Shown piece after piece: positions 1 to 9,612 of a stretch of 61,499 nt of DNA. A model generated the notes under the pieces. That model saw nothing but the letters and a program-made list of their open reading frames with translations, was not told where the DNA came from and made no database searches. Source of the stretch: an uncultured Flavobacteriales bacterium (GTDB lineage: Bacteria; Bacteroidota; Bacteroidia; Flavobacteriales_D; Parvicellaceae); NCBI GenBank assembly GCA_905480225.1, contig CAJQPO010000061.1:1-61499 (forward strand), given 5' to 3'. Both the position numbers and the translations under genes were made by a program. Numbering within the stretch: position 1 is the stretch's first letter; every line of letters begins with the position of its first letter.

Positions 1-2
1 CA

Positions 3-632
3 AAATCGAAAAAAATTAGAACTCCAAATGAAGAATACTTGCAAAAAGCGCATCATTTCTGTGAAGTTTCGTGGATTAAAGATGAACTGAAAGAAATGAA
101 CATTGATGCTGGCATTTTGAATTTTTTCAATTTTAAAACCCAATTAAACGCGGAATACCCAGCGGGTACTAAGCTCAAAGTATTGAGCTATATGGCCCAA
201 AATCGAGAAGACTATTATGGATATGAAAAACTGATGTCAGCTGCCAAGTCTTTTCCAAATGTAGATTTCACAATTATTGGCACTAACGGTAAGAATGAAA
301 AGTTGTCAAATGTGAAATTTCTAGGTTGGGTTGATAATGTGTCAGATCTAATGGAACAACATCATGTTTGTTTGCGTTTGGTTGAACACGATGGGCTCTC
401 TGGATTCATCTTGGAGGCATTGTATAAAAAGCGTCACGTGATTTATAGCGAAAAATTAAACCACACAGTGCATGTAAAATCTGAAACAGACCTGCACAAC
501 GCATTAGACAACTTCAAAAAGAAACTTGACCAACAGAAGTTAGAGGCTAATTTACCAGGCAAAAAATTTGTCGAGAAGTCATTTAACACGGATAAAATTT
601 TATCCGAATTAATAGAAGAATTTAAATCTTGA
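3..632 (+). CDS. Glycosyltransferase (GT-B, GT4-like), 5' end outside window
   Basis: The reading frame is open to the left edge, so this is the C-terminal part of a longer gene; the TTG at 39 is not a credible start. The visible part has the features of the nucleotide-sugar-binding half of a GT-B glycosyltransferase: an IIGTNG strand-loop, then a WVDNVSDLMEQHHV stretch, then EHDGLSGFILEAL, the usual acceptor/donor EX7E-like region of GT4 enzymes. It probably adds a sugar to a lipid-linked glycan on the cytoplasmic face. The stop overlaps the start of the next glycosyltransferase by 3 bases, so the two are probably translationally coupled. Confidence 0.75.
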   Translation, partial: KSKKIRTPNEEYLQKAHHFCEVSWIKDELKEMNIDAGILNFFNFKTQLNAEYPAGTKLKVLSYMAQNREDYYGYEKLMSAAKSFPNVDFTIIGTNGKNEKLSNVKFLGWVDNVSDLMEQHHVCLRLVEHDGLSGFILEALYKKRHVIYSEKLNHTVHVKSETDLHNALDNFKKKLDQQKLEANLPGKKFVEKSFNTDKILSELIEEFKS

Positions 633-1693
633 AGGGACTTATTTTAGCATACTCATTCCCTCCTAATCCTGGTGTAGGAGCGCTAAGGCCCGCATACTGG
701 GCTAGGCACTTCAAAGATCAGCACAATGTTGATATAGAAGTGATCTCTGCATATCGCAATGAAGAAAAACAAGAATACACCTTTCATCACGTACCTCTTA
801 AATCTAAGAGTTCATTTTCGGCTATCATAAAAGACGAAGGCTTAAGGTGGCGACATGATGTAATGCGATACCTGAGCCGAAATCCAATTACCGATTTGAA
901 TTTTGTTATAATCACCGGCGGGCCATTTTTTCATTTTTCTTTATCAAAATATTTTAAAAATCAAGGTGTCAAAGTGTACCTAGATTTTAGAGATCCGTTT
1001 AGTTATAATCCGAGATTAAAGGAAAAAAGATTGAAAAAATGGATTAAGCAGCGATTTGAATATTCTGCTACCAAACACGCAAATGCTTTAATCGCTGTGA
1101 ATGCTGAATGTCATAATTACATTGCGCCCAAGAACCAATCTATTAAGCGCTGGATCATCCCCAATGGATTTAATGATGAGATTGATTCAAATAAAAAGGA
1201 AGTGTCTCAGGGTTTATTTTATGCAGGAAAATTCTATTGGGAACCGATTTCATTTTTTGATGTTTTGCAAAACCTTGGCTTAACCTTTAAACATGCTGGT
1301 GAAAAAATCGATTCAAACCACGAGTACATTCGTCAAAACAAATATGAATATTTCGGTTATTTAAACCAAGCTGATCTCTATGATAAAATAGCAGAATCTG
1401 ATATTGGTGTTGTTTTTACCATGGATATTCCATTTGAATCAACCACAAAAATCTACGATTACATTGCCCTGAATAAAAAAATATTAATTATTACAAAAGG
1501 CAAACCTGGGGAAGGAGCATTAAAGCGCGAATTAGATAAATACCCTTATCACAAATGGGTATCGAATAATAAAGCAGATATCACAAATGCCATCATTGAG
1601 TTACAAAAGCTGAAAGTCAAAGAATTCAACCCTTATCCCTATTCAAGAAAGCACGCATTGCATCTTCTTAACGAACTCATTTGTAATGATTAA
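629..1693 (+). CDS. Glycosyltransferase (GT4-like)
   Basis: The protein has 354 residues. The N-terminus runs as a beta-strand followed by SFPPNPGVGALRPAYWA, the pattern of GT4-type enzymes acting on surface polysaccharide or O-antigen precursors. Mid-protein PNGF followed by a short linker is the usual hinge before the second Rossmann domain, and STTKIYDYIALNKKIL near the C-terminus fits the conserved 'K-x-Y-E/D-Y' donor-site region. The start is TTG, overlapping the preceding stop, and no ATG exists nearby in frame. It sits in an apparent operon between another glycosyltransferase and a polymerase, which supports a role in polysaccharide assembly. The donor and acceptor cannot be told from sequence. 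Confidence 0.75.
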   Translation: MKGLILAYSFPPNPGVGALRPAYWARHFKDQHNVDIEVISAYRNEEKQEYTFHHVPLKSKSSFSAIIKDEGLRWRHDVMRYLSRNPITDLNFVIITGGPFFHFSLSKYFKNQGVKVYLDFRDPFSYNPRLKEKRLKKWIKQRFEYSATKHANALIAVNAECHNYIAPKNQSIKRWIIPNGFNDEIDSNKKEVSQGLFYAGKFYWEPISFFDVLQNLGLTFKHAGEKIDSNHEYIRQNKYEYFGYLNQADLYDKIAESDIGVVFTMDIPFESTTKIYDYIALNKKILIITKGKPGEGALKRELDKYPYHKWVSNNKADITNAIIELQKLKVKEFNPYPYSRKHALHLLNELICND

Positions 1694-2843
1694 CTGGAAT
1701 TACATACTTCCAATTTTTGCCTTTTCAGAACTTTTCCTGAATATTTTACTACCGGTTAATAGCAATTATATTTTAGGTAATTATTTATTTCCAGTTTGTT
1801 TTCTAGCACTTTTCTATTTGTACAGAAAGGAAAGAAGGTTTCAAATTAGCCTCTTATTAATTACGTTGTTTTGCGCCGTCCAAATTTTAAGTAATTACCT
1901 CAACAAGGGAATAAACTTTTCTGAATTTTTATGGTCAATTCAATGGTTTAAAATTTTTACGTTGTTTTGGTGTGGACTTTATTCCTTCAAAAATTGGCAT
2001 GGACTGAGCTGCCGAATTATAGAGTTTTGCTTTCTAACTTTGGCGGTAATTAACGCATTACAGCTCATGGAAATACCGTTGATTATTGAACTCTACGCAC
2101 CATCAGTATCTTATTTAGATTTGATAAACTTTTCAGTACTCGACACTCGGATTTTTGGTTCATTTTCGAATCCAAACACGAATGCAGCGGCTCTATTACT
2201 ATTTGCTTGTTTCTTTTTATTCTACAAGATCAAAAACCGCTGGAGTTACATTGCCATTTCGGGCATGCTAATCTTTATGACACAAAGTAGAACTGCATTG
2301 TTGGCCTTCTTAGTAATTCTGCTTATTTACGTCCTAAAAAACAACCGTATACATTGGAAAAAAACAGTACTATACGGCTTCCTGGCCGCGTGCATATTCG
2401 CCACAATCTTATTGGTTTTTAAATTTGATTATATACTGATGTTATTTGACGGTAGAATTTTCGAATCAAATAGCTTTTTATTCAGAATAGCATCCATTAA
2501 AGAAAGTATAATTGCCAATACAGATTGTTTCATCTTAGGCCAAGGGAAAGTCAAAAATATTCCAGAACTAATCGGATATTCTATTGACAACCAGTATGCA
2601 TATATTTATCTCGAATACGGCCTTGTAGGATTGATGGTATTTTCAGCTCTAATCATTAGCATCCTGAAGCACACCATAACAAATCGATATTATGGTGCAA
2701 TGCTGATGCTTTTCGTCCTTTTATTTATTGGAGTCAGCAATCTCAGCTTTTCCAACAGTAACCTAATTTCACTTTATGCCATTTTACTAGGCGCAGGTGT
2801 AGTAGGCCTAAGTACAAGTCCAACTAATGTAAAGAGCACATAA
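1686..2843 (+). CDS. O-antigen polymerase/ligase-like membrane protein
   Basis: This is a 385-residue protein with about ten hydrophobic segments. It carries the signature of the Wzy/WaaL O-antigen ligase superfamily: a long periplasmic loop preceded by SFSNPNTNAAALLL and followed by MTQSRTALLAFL. Such proteins polymerise lipid-linked repeat units or ligate them to an acceptor at the periplasmic side of the inner membrane. The start ATG overlaps the end of the upstream glycosyltransferase by 8 bases, so the three genes form one unit. The 3' end is overlapped by about 70 bases by a gene on the opposite strand. Confidence 0.75.
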   Translation: MINWNYILPIFAFSELFLNILLPVNSNYILGNYLFPVCFLALFYLYRKERRFQISLLLITLFCAVQILSNYLNKGINFSEFLWSIQWFKIFTLFWCGLYSFKNWHGLSCRIIEFCFLTLAVINALQLMEIPLIIELYAPSVSYLDLINFSVLDTRIFGSFSNPNTNAAALLLFACFFLFYKIKNRWSYIAISGMLIFMTQSRTALLAFLVILLIYVLKNNRIHWKKTVLYGFLAACIFATILLVFKFDYILMLFDGRIFESNSFLFRIASIKESIIANTDCFILGQGKVKNIPELIGYSIDNQYAYIYLEYGLVGLMVFSALIISILKHTITNRYYGAMLMLFVLLFIGVSNLSFSNSNLISLYAILLGAGVVGLSTSPTNVKST

Positions 2844-3259
2844 ATCAGAAGCGACAAGCCCAAACTATACCCCATTGACTTACTCTGCCCAAAGTCCTTC
2901 AGAGATACACATTTTACATTTTCTAAATCAAAATGTGTAAAATATGATTGAGCAAAAAATGGCTCATAAGCACTTTTATTAGTCATAACCTTCAATTCGA
3001 AACGCCTCACCCCTCGACTCATCAAACTGTCACCTATGGATTCAAAATTTGGACTGAAGGTTATTTTGGAATCCTCCAAACTAACGGAATAATTTTCCAT
3101 TTCTTGGTTGTATTCCATGTAAACCTCAGCGCTGCATTCAAAAGTCTGTCGATATTCAAAAATAGTTTGTTCAAAAAATCCAATTGAAATAAAGAATACA
3201 ACCAGGGCTATAACTAATCCCACATATTTCACACTTCGGATATTTAAAAACAATTTCAT
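2774..3259 (-). CDS. Small membrane protein of unknown function
   Basis: The protein has 161 residues, a membrane segment at about 13-33, a polar domain of about 100 residues with two cysteines, and a second membrane segment near 135-153, so both ends should be cytoplasmic. The topology resembles a very short polysaccharide co-polymerase (Wzz-like), but the family motifs are absent and the loop is too short, so I do not assign it. Its last 23 codons lie antisense to the end of the polymerase gene. It interrupts an otherwise plus-strand glycosyltransferase run. I do not recognise the family. Confidence 0.6.
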   Translation of the reverse strand: MKLFLNIRSVKYVGLVIALVVFFISIGFFEQTIFEYRQTFECSAEVYMEYNQEMENYSVSLEDSKITFSPNFESIGDSLMSRGVRRFELKVMTNKSAYEPFFAQSYFTHFDLENVKCVSLKDFGQSKSMGYSLGLSLLIYVLFTLVGLVLRPTTPAPSKMA

Positions 3260-3293
3260 TAAGGAGAGTGATTTATGTTAATTTTACAACGAC

Positions 3294-4379
3294 TTGGGAG
3301 ACTACAAAAGTATATTAATATTAGCAGATGTCAATTCTAGCCACACAAAAAAGTGGGTATCTTCTTTAGCAAGGCATTACCGAATCAGCTTGTTTTCGCT
3401 GAGTGAATCACGGGATAACTGGCCTGACGAAATGTGCACCCATTTTGCTTCTGTTCAAATTGCAGATGAAAAAGCTCGGTCAAAAAACACAGCAGCCAAA
3501 TATATTTATTTAAAGGCGGCCAGGCAGCTGAAAAAATTTGCGTTTAAAGTTCAGCCAGACATTGTTCATGCGCATTACGCAACTTCCTATGGAATGCTCG
3601 CGCGAAAGCTATCTCATAACCCGACTGTAATTTCTGTTTGGGGGAGCGACATCATGGATTTTCCTAAAAGGAGTATTGTACATAAGTATTTTTTAAAAAG
3701 AATTCTAAACCGAGCATCAATAATTTGTTCAACTTCGAAAAGCATGACCCAAGAACTTGCAAAATATGGCTATAAAAACACCAAGACTATACCTTTTGGA
3801 GTAGATTTAACTGTATTTCAAAGCACCTTAAAAGCAAATCCTGTGTTTACGATTGGAACCGTTAAGAGCTTAGAAAAGACTTACGGCATTGATTTATTAA
3901 TCAAAGTCTATCATGAATACCTAAAAACATCAACGATTACAAGTCAGCTGGTGATTTACGGTAAAGGCAGTCAGGAAGACGATTTAAAAAACCTAGTTAA
4001 CGAGCTGAACCTAACCAATAATGTCAAATTTATGGGATTCATTCCTTATGCAGAAGTTGTAAAAGCGTACGAATCACTAGATGTATATTGCGCCTTCTCA
4101 CGTAGAGAAAGCTTTGGGGTATCTGTACTTGAGGCGCAGGCTTGTGGTTTACCTGTTGTGTGTTCAGATGTCGGAGGCTTACCAGAAGTAGTTGATCCCG
4201 AATCAGGAAGGTTGTATTCGATTGATTCAATTGCTAACGCCTCTCAGAGATTACTCGAACTGGAAGATGGCGAGTTGAGAGAAAAATCAAGAGTTGATGC
4301 GAGAGCCTTTGTTAAGAAGCAATATGCTTGGCAAAATTCGATAATTGCAATGAGAAAAATTTACGATTCCATTGCATAA
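3294..4379 (+). CDS. Glycosyltransferase family 4
   Basis: This is a complete 361-residue GT4 enzyme. N-terminal DVNSSHTKKWV and DIVHAHYATSYGMLA are acceptor-domain landmarks, VWGSDI follows, FGVDLTVF is the linker, and the C-terminal domain carries ESFGVSVLEAQACGLPVVCSDVGG, which includes the EX7E motif that binds the donor nucleotide-sugar. It probably transfers a hexose to a surface glycan precursor in the cytoplasm. The start is TTG; an ATG at 3275 is out of frame and a stop lies four codons further up, so TTG is the only reasonable start. Thirty-four bases separate it from the divergent membrane-protein gene. Confidence 0.85.
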   Translation: MGDYKSILILADVNSSHTKKWVSSLARHYRISLFSLSESRDNWPDEMCTHFASVQIADEKARSKNTAAKYIYLKAARQLKKFAFKVQPDIVHAHYATSYGMLARKLSHNPTVISVWGSDIMDFPKRSIVHKYFLKRILNRASIICSTSKSMTQELAKYGYKNTKTIPFGVDLTVFQSTLKANPVFTIGTVKSLEKTYGIDLLIKVYHEYLKTSTITSQLVIYGKGSQEDDLKNLVNELNLTNNVKFMGFIPYAEVVKAYESLDVYCAFSRRESFGVSVLEAQACGLPVVCSDVGGLPEVVDPESGRLYSIDSIANASQRLLELEDGELREKSRVDARAFVKKQYAWQNSIIAMRKIYDSIA

Positions 4380-4419
4380 CGACTTTTAACATTTAATCTC
4401 AACTACTTATTTATGCTAA

Positions 4420-5373
4420 CTAGTCCTTTTTGGGTATTGAATTAATATCTATTGTAATCGCTTGTAAAATCAATTGAGTTCCCAATATTAATGGCAACAC
4501 AGACAGCATTACTGTTCCGGTTGGCGTAATCGTACCAGCAGTTGCATGAATCCACCATTGATAAGCACCAAAAAACAAGCCCCAGATTAGCATTGGAAAC
4601 CCAAAGAGAATATAAATTGAAGCCATATTGAAATCATAAATGAAATACTTCAGGACTATCCGTTTAACAAAACCTCTGAGCAAATAAAATGGAAATTGAA
4701 AAAGCACCTTTCTAACAGATAATGAGCTTTCCTCATCTCCATAAAAAGCAGACATTGGCACATCTCTAACAACACACTTGTGAATATTTAAATTGATAAG
4801 CATGTCTGATTCGAAAAAATATCGTTTTGATATTTCATCCAAATTAATTCTTTTCAGCGCAAGGGCATTAATTGCGGTATACCCATTAGTTGGATCCATA
4901 ATGTGCCAATTTCCTGAAACAACTTTTAAAACAAAAGACAGAACGCTGTTACCAATCAATCTCAATTTTGGCATTGATCTCAAAGCTTTAAAATCTACGA
5001 ACCGATTACCTTTAACGTAATCTGCTTTATTCAATAACAGAGGTCTCACCAAGGCTGGTATCTGACCCAAGTCCATTTGGCCATCTCCGTCAATTTTAAC
5101 AACAACATCACATCCCAATTCTATTGCTTTCTTATATCCCGTAATTACAGCTCCCCCCACTCCCTTGTTCTTTTGATGAAACAGTACGGATAAACTATCG
5201 ATCTGTTCAAAAGAATTTTGTTCTACAAGCTTTCCGGATTCTTCAGGACAAGCATCATCCACTACAATTACATGATCAATACCAGATGGAACAGCATTTA
5301 AAACATCGCATATCTGTCTACCTACTTTATAAGCTGGAATTACAATAGCAATTTTTTGATTGGTCTCACTCAT
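4420..5373 (-). CDS. Polyprenyl-phosphate-type glycosyltransferase, family GT2
   Basis: The protein has a GT2 GT-A domain: AIVIPAYKVG, then VVDDACPEESG, then the metal-binding region IDGDGQMD, followed by a C-terminal hydrophobic pair (about residues 245-310). The layout matches dolichol/undecaprenyl-phosphate mannose- or glucose-transferases (DPM1/GtrB-like), which load a sugar onto a polyprenyl phosphate at the inner membrane. I start it at the ATG giving MSETNQK rather than an upstream codon eight residues earlier, because the Rossmann strand begins right after it. It converges on the GT4 gene and probably serves the same glycan locus. Confidence 0.75.
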   Translation of the reverse strand: MSETNQKIAIVIPAYKVGRQICDVLNAVPSGIDHVIVVDDACPEESGKLVEQNSFEQIDSLSVLFHQKNKGVGGAVITGYKKAIELGCDVVVKIDGDGQMDLGQIPALVRPLLLNKADYVKGNRFVDFKALRSMPKLRLIGNSVLSFVLKVVSGNWHIMDPTNGYTAINALALKRINLDEISKRYFFESDMLINLNIHKCVVRDVPMSAFYGDEESSLSVRKVLFQFPFYLLRGFVKRIVLKYFIYDFNMASIYILFGFPMLIWGLFFGAYQWWIHATAGTITPTGTVMLSVLPLILGTQLILQAITIDINSIPKKD

Positions 5374-5482
5374 CCTCAAGATCTTTTGTCTAATCACAAA
5401 GATAGAAATCTGAAGTTGTGATTATTTAATTTCCAATTCGAAACATATCCAAGTTGTCTAACAGGATTGCTTTGCATGCTGG

Positions 5483-7024
5483 TTACTTCGCAAAATTGAC
5501 GGCCCGCTTCTCCCGGATTACTGTCACCTTAACTTGACCGGGATAAGTCATTTCCGTTTGAATTTTTTGAGAAATTTCAAAAGATAATTCTTCGGCCCTC
5601 TTATCAGACACCTTCTCACTTTCAACCAATACTCTTAGCTCTCTACCCGCTTGAATAGCAAAAGACTTTTGCACACCGGGATAAGCAAGAGCAAGGCCTT
5701 CTAAGTCTTTGATCCTTTGAATATAAGATTCTACTATTTCTCTCCTAGCCCCAGGCCTCGCACCAGATATCGCATCACACACCTGTACGATTGGCGAAAT
5801 CATGGTTGTCATTTCAATTTCATCATGGTGCGCACCGATGGCATTGCACACATCTTTTTTCTCACCAAATTTTTCGGCCATTTTCATCCCCAGAATAGCA
5901 TGCGGAATTTCAGGCTCATCCTCTGGCACTTTTCCTATATCATGCAGTAACCCTGCTCGTTTAGCAACTTTTGGATTGAATCCCAATTCTGAGGCCATCG
6001 TAGCACACAAGTTCGCTACCTCTCTAGAGTGTTGTAACAAGTTTTGCCCGTAAGATGACCTGTACTTCATTCTTCCAACCATTTTAGTTAATTGAGGGTG
6101 AAGCCCGTGTATTCCTAAATCGATGCAAGTTCTCTTGCCAATTTCAATAATTTCTTCATCAATTGACTTTCGGGTCTTGGCAACGACTTCTTCAATTCTA
6201 GCCGGATGAATTCGGCCATCTGAAACCAATTGATGCAAAGCCAATCTAGCGATCTCCCTCCTGACAGGATCAAAACACGACAGTATAATGGCTTCTGGCG
6301 TATCATCAACAATAATTTCAACTCCCGTTGCACTTTCTATTGCTCGAATATTTCGTCCTTCTCTTCCAATTATTCTACCCTTAATTTCATCCGAAGCTAT
6401 ATTAAAAACAGAAACAGAATTTTCTATGGCTTGCTCAGTAGCAACGCGCTGGATGGTTTGGACTACAATTTTTTTCGCTTCTTTCGAAGCATTCATTTTA
6501 GCCTCATCCATAACCTCCTTTACGTGCGTCATTGCATCTGTTTTGGCTTCATCTTTAAGCGCATTAACCATTTGGGCTTTGGCATCTTCTCTAGTTAATC
6601 CAGCAATAGACTCTAACTCATTTACGTATTGATCATTGAGCTTATTAAGCTCTTCCTCACGTTTTCTAACCAAATCCTGTTGACTGTCCAGCATGGACAC
6701 CTGACTTTCAACTAATTTTTCTTTTCGCGCCTGTTCATCAATCTGTCTGGCTAAATTTTTCTCCTTTGCACGGAAACTATCCTCACGACTTTGTAATTTT
6801 CTATTCTCATCGTTGACCTTCCTTTCATGATCTTGTTTGAGTTGGTGAAATTTCTCTTTGGCCTGAATAATTTTATTTTTCTTGATTGCCTGACCTTCTT
6901 TCACAGCATCCTCTATCATGCCTTTCTTACGTGATTTCATAATCTTATCAAGAAAAAGAAACATGAGGACTGACCCTATGACAAGGCCAACTACGACACC
7001 TATAAGCACACTAGTTATATCCAT
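5483..7024 (-). CDS. rny: Ribonuclease Y
   Basis: The 513-residue protein has the full RNase Y order: an N-terminal membrane anchor (about 5-25), a long charged coiled coil (about 30-200), a KH RNA-binding domain with [10 protein letters not shown] at 216-225, and an HD domain with the metal-binding HD pair at 361-362. RNase Y is a membrane-bound endoribonuclease that starts decay of many mRNAs. It is the last gene of a minus-strand group with zapA and a coiled-coil protein, the usual order in Bacteroidota as I recall it. The 33-base gap to zapA leaves no room for the 6S RNA that often follows zapA in proteobacteria. Confidence 0.95.
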   Translation of the reverse strand: MDITSVLIGVVVGLVIGSVLMFLFLDKIMKSRKKGMIEDAVKEGQAIKKNKIIQAKEKFHQLKQDHERKVNDENRKLQSREDSFRAKEKNLARQIDEQARKEKLVESQVSMLDSQQDLVRKREEELNKLNDQYVNELESIAGLTREDAKAQMVNALKDEAKTDAMTHVKEVMDEAKMNASKEAKKIVVQTIQRVATEQAIENSVSVFNIASDEIKGRIIGREGRNIRAIESATGVEIIVDDTPEAIILSCFDPVRREIARLALHQLVSDGRIHPARIEEVVAKTRKSIDEEIIEIGKRTCIDLGIHGLHPQLTKMVGRMKYRSSYGQNLLQHSREVANLCATMASELGFNPKVAKRAGLLHDIGKVPEDEPEIPHAILGMKMAEKFGEKKDVCNAIGAHHDEIEMTTMISPIVQVCDAISGARPGARREIVESYIQRIKDLEGLALAYPGVQKSFAIQAGRELRVLVESEKVSDKRAEELSFEISQKIQTEMTYPGQVKVTVIREKRAVNFAK

Positions 7025-7057
7025 CTTTTACGTTTTGAAAAGATGACAAGAACAGTA

Positions 7058-7342
7058 TTACTGATTCAAATAAGTCTTGAGCATTGTATTTACTTCTACC
7101 ATCGCATTTTCTAGCTTATCTGCTTCTACAGCAGAGTCTAACAAGTCATTCTGCGTCGAGAACTGAAGTGCTGTCATGGCCAATAAATCTTGGGTATCTT
7201 TCACAGCATAATTATCTTGCAAATGCTTTATATTTTCATTGATTCGGGAAACCGCTTTACGAATTTTTTCCTCTTCAGCCCTTTCTATGGTAAGTGGATA
7301 AGTCCTTCCTGCAATGGTCACCTTTATGGATAGTTCACTCAT
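7058..7342 (-). CDS. zapA: Cell division protein ZapA
   Basis: This is a 94-residue ZapA-like protein. The N-terminal VTIAGRTYPLTIERAEEEKI is the family's beta-hairpin domain, and the rest is a helix for coiled-coil tetramer formation. ZapA bundles FtsZ filaments at the division site. I use the ATG giving MSELSIKV; nine more codons are open upstream but they overlap the preceding gene and have no family similarity. It lies 3 bases after the coiled-coil gene and 33 bases before rny, so the three are very probably co-transcribed. Confidence 0.85.
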   Translation of the reverse strand: MSELSIKVTIAGRTYPLTIERAEEEKIRKAVSRINENIKHLQDNYAVKDTQDLLAMTALQFSTQNDLLDSAVEADKLENAMVEVNTMLKTYLNQ

Positions 7343-7344
7343 GT

Positions 7345-7641
7345 CTATTTGTTCAGTAGGGAGATACATTTATCAATCTCTCTAACCAATTCATTAATCT
7401 TTAGCTTAGCATTGGTACTATTTCCGTCTGCCACAGCTATAGATTTTGCCATCTTTAACATTTCAATTGTCCCATGTAATTCCTTAATCTCTGATTGCTG
7501 TTCCTCTACCGTCTTTTCTAGCAGTCTGTTTGCTTCTAGCAACGCGATTTTTTCGCGTTTTAGACCTTCTCTTAATCCAATCAGTTTTTCAATATTGGAT
7601 TTTACTTCATTTACAACATTCGGTGAACTCATAGAAGTCAT
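7345..7641 (-). CDS. Coiled-coil protein upstream of zapA
   Basis: This protein has about 98 residues and is nearly all helical with a heptad-like pattern (EKLIGLREGLKREKIALLEA and onward). No enzymatic motif is visible. Its place directly before zapA, with only two bases between stop and start, suggests a division-linked partner, perhaps a ZapB-like spacer, but that is inference from context and coiled-coil character. Three starts are possible: TTG at 7650, ATG at 7641 and ATG at 7632. I chose the first ATG. Confidence 0.7.
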   Translation of the reverse strand: MTSMSSPNVVNEVKSNIEKLIGLREGLKREKIALLEANRLLEKTVEEQQSEIKELHGTIEMLKMAKSIAVADGNSTNAKLKINELVREIDKCISLLNK

Positions 7642-7800
7642 AGGTTTCAACTAATACAAAAATAGGATTGAATTGTCACCAACCAAATTTTTAGCGAACT
7701 GATTGTTAAAATCTTTAACAATAAAATTATAAAAGAGAACACCTCAACTATTATTTTCGCCAAGGCTCAACTTGAAGCGGTTGTTCATTTGCGAAATACA

Positions 7801-9534
7801 ATGACGAATATGACACTTAAAATATGGCTAACAATAACCGTTTTGGTAATCCTGGTTTCTTCTCAAACATTTTCGCAGAATCGTTACAAAGACATAAATT
7901 TTGCTGCTCCAATGAAAATTCCGCTAGTGTTAGCAGGAAATTTCGCAGAACTTCGATCGAATCATTTCCATACCGGATTAGACATTAAGACCAACAACAG
8001 AGAAGGCTACAAATTGTACGCCATTGAAGATGGTTATATTGCAAGAATTAATGTCTCCCATTGGGGTTATGGATTATGTATTTATGTGCAACATCCCAAT
8101 GGATTCACATCCGTTTATGCACACTGTAAAAAGTTCACACCAGAAGTAGAAGCGTTCGTTAGAAAAGCACAACGAAAAAAAGAAAAAGAAACCATCACAT
8201 TATACCCAGGTGCGGAACAATTCCCTGTTAAAAGAGGTGAAGTTATTGGATTTTCAGGGAATTCTGGCAGCTCAGTTGCGCCTCATTTGCACTTTGAAAT
8301 AAGGGATACAAAAACTGAGGAACCAATTAACCCATTACTCTTCGGGTTTGATGTTAAGGATGACATCCCTCCTATTATAAAAGGAATAAAAATCTACTCC
8401 TTAAATGGGGCCAATGTGAATGGGAAAAATGCAGACCTGTTGTGTGCCGCAATCAAAAATTCCCAAGGGTATCACATAAAAACAAAATCACCCATTGTGA
8501 TTCATGGAGAAGTCGGAATCGCCATAAATACAATTGACAAATTAAATGAAGCACCAAATAAATGCGGTATTTATTCAATTGAATTGTACGATGGCGACAC
8601 CTTAATTTTTCAACAAAAATTCGAGAAATTAAACTTTTACACCAATCGTTACATTAATACGTACATGGATTACTTGCAATATAGATATCGCAAAGAGAGC
8701 TATCACAAATCCTTTCTAGCTGTAAATAACAAGCTCGAAATTTATGGGGAAATCAGAAATAAAGGAATTTTGAAATTTGAAAAAAATGAAGTCAAAAAAA
8801 TGAAATACATCGTTTCTGACGTATATGGAAATAAATCTGAATTGTATTTTGACTTAAAAGGTGAGACAAGCCTAAAAAAGCGAAGCCCAATAAACCCCAA
8901 TCCTATTCAATTCAATGCTTCAAAAAAAAATGAATTAGTACGCAAAGAGTTCAAAGCGTACTTGCCTCAAGGCGCTTTATATGATGATGCATCCATTCAA
9001 TTTCAAGAATATCCTGCACGGCACAATACGATTTCAGCGGTATTCAATTTTAACACAGACTCTGTACCCATTCATAAATACTATATTTTGAAATTAAAAT
9101 TATCTGGTGTCAAGCCTGCTCATCAAAATAAGTTAGTCATTGCTGAATTGAGTAAGAACATGAACAGGCTTTCATCAAAAGGCGGGACAATGAAGGATGG
9201 TTGGGTGACCAGTAAAGTGCGCTCTTTTGGAAATTACGCCATTGCCATAGACACCGTCAAACCCAAAATTACCCCACTGAATTTAGAAAACAAGAAATAT
9301 AAAATCGCTCGAGAAATTAGATTTAAAATCTCAGACAATTTATCAGGTATAGATACGTATAACGTTAAAATTGATGGAAATTGGTTTCATGCTTTCTATA
9401 ACCCAAAGACGAACTTGCTGCGGGTTCCTTTCAATCAATACAATAAAATTGACAGTGGCAAACACAAATTGGTGACAACAATTACCGACGAACGAAAGAA
9501 CACTGCCGTATTTAAAGCTAATATTGAATTATGA
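7801..9534 (+). CDS. Secreted M23 (LytM) family metallopeptidase
   Basis: The protein has about 577 residues. A signal peptide ends near SQTFSQ, followed at once by an M23 domain with zinc ligands in HFHTGLD (H57, D61) and HLHFE (H162, H164; numbering from the ATG at 7801), so a catalytically competent peptidoglycan endopeptidase is likely. The C-terminal 380 residues contain beta-rich segments and no repeat or sorting tail that I can name. The upstream TTG at 7789 gives four extra residues and is less likely. Such genes commonly process or remodel cell-wall cross-links in the periplasm. Confidence 0.85.
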   Translation: MTNMTLKIWLTITVLVILVSSQTFSQNRYKDINFAAPMKIPLVLAGNFAELRSNHFHTGLDIKTNNREGYKLYAIEDGYIARINVSHWGYGLCIYVQHPNGFTSVYAHCKKFTPEVEAFVRKAQRKKEKETITLYPGAEQFPVKRGEVIGFSGNSGSSVAPHLHFEIRDTKTEEPINPLLFGFDVKDDIPPIIKGIKIYSLNGANVNGKNADLLCAAIKNSQGYHIKTKSPIVIHGEVGIAINTIDKLNEAPNKCGIYSIELYDGDTLIFQQKFEKLNFYTNRYINTYMDYLQYRYRKESYHKSFLAVNNKLEIYGEIRNKGILKFEKNEVKKMKYIVSDVYGNKSELYFDLKGETSLKKRSPINPNPIQFNASKKNELVRKEFKAYLPQGALYDDASIQFQEYPARHNTISAVFNFNTDSVPIHKYYILKLKLSGVKPAHQNKLVIAELSKNMNRLSSKGGTMKDGWVTSKVRSFGNYAIAIDTVKPKITPLNLENKKYKIAREIRFKISDNLSGIDTYNVKIDGNWFHAFYNPKTNLLRVPFNQYNKIDSGKHKLVTTITDERKNTAVFKANIEL

Positions 9535-9612
9535 AATGCAAAGTATTGTTAAAAAGCACGTTTGAAACACTAAGTACAACACTACTGAGTTATTAATTTG
9601 TACTTTTAAGCA

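Noticed and set aside
2774-3259. Wzz-like chain-length regulator
   Set aside because: Two membrane segments fit, but the loop is too short and the proline-rich motif near the second segment is not there.
6230-6598. Plus-strand frames opposite rny
   Set aside because: Antisense to a full-length RNase Y with intact KH and HD motifs.
7025-7057. 6S RNA between zapA and rny
   Set aside because: Only 33 bases are available.
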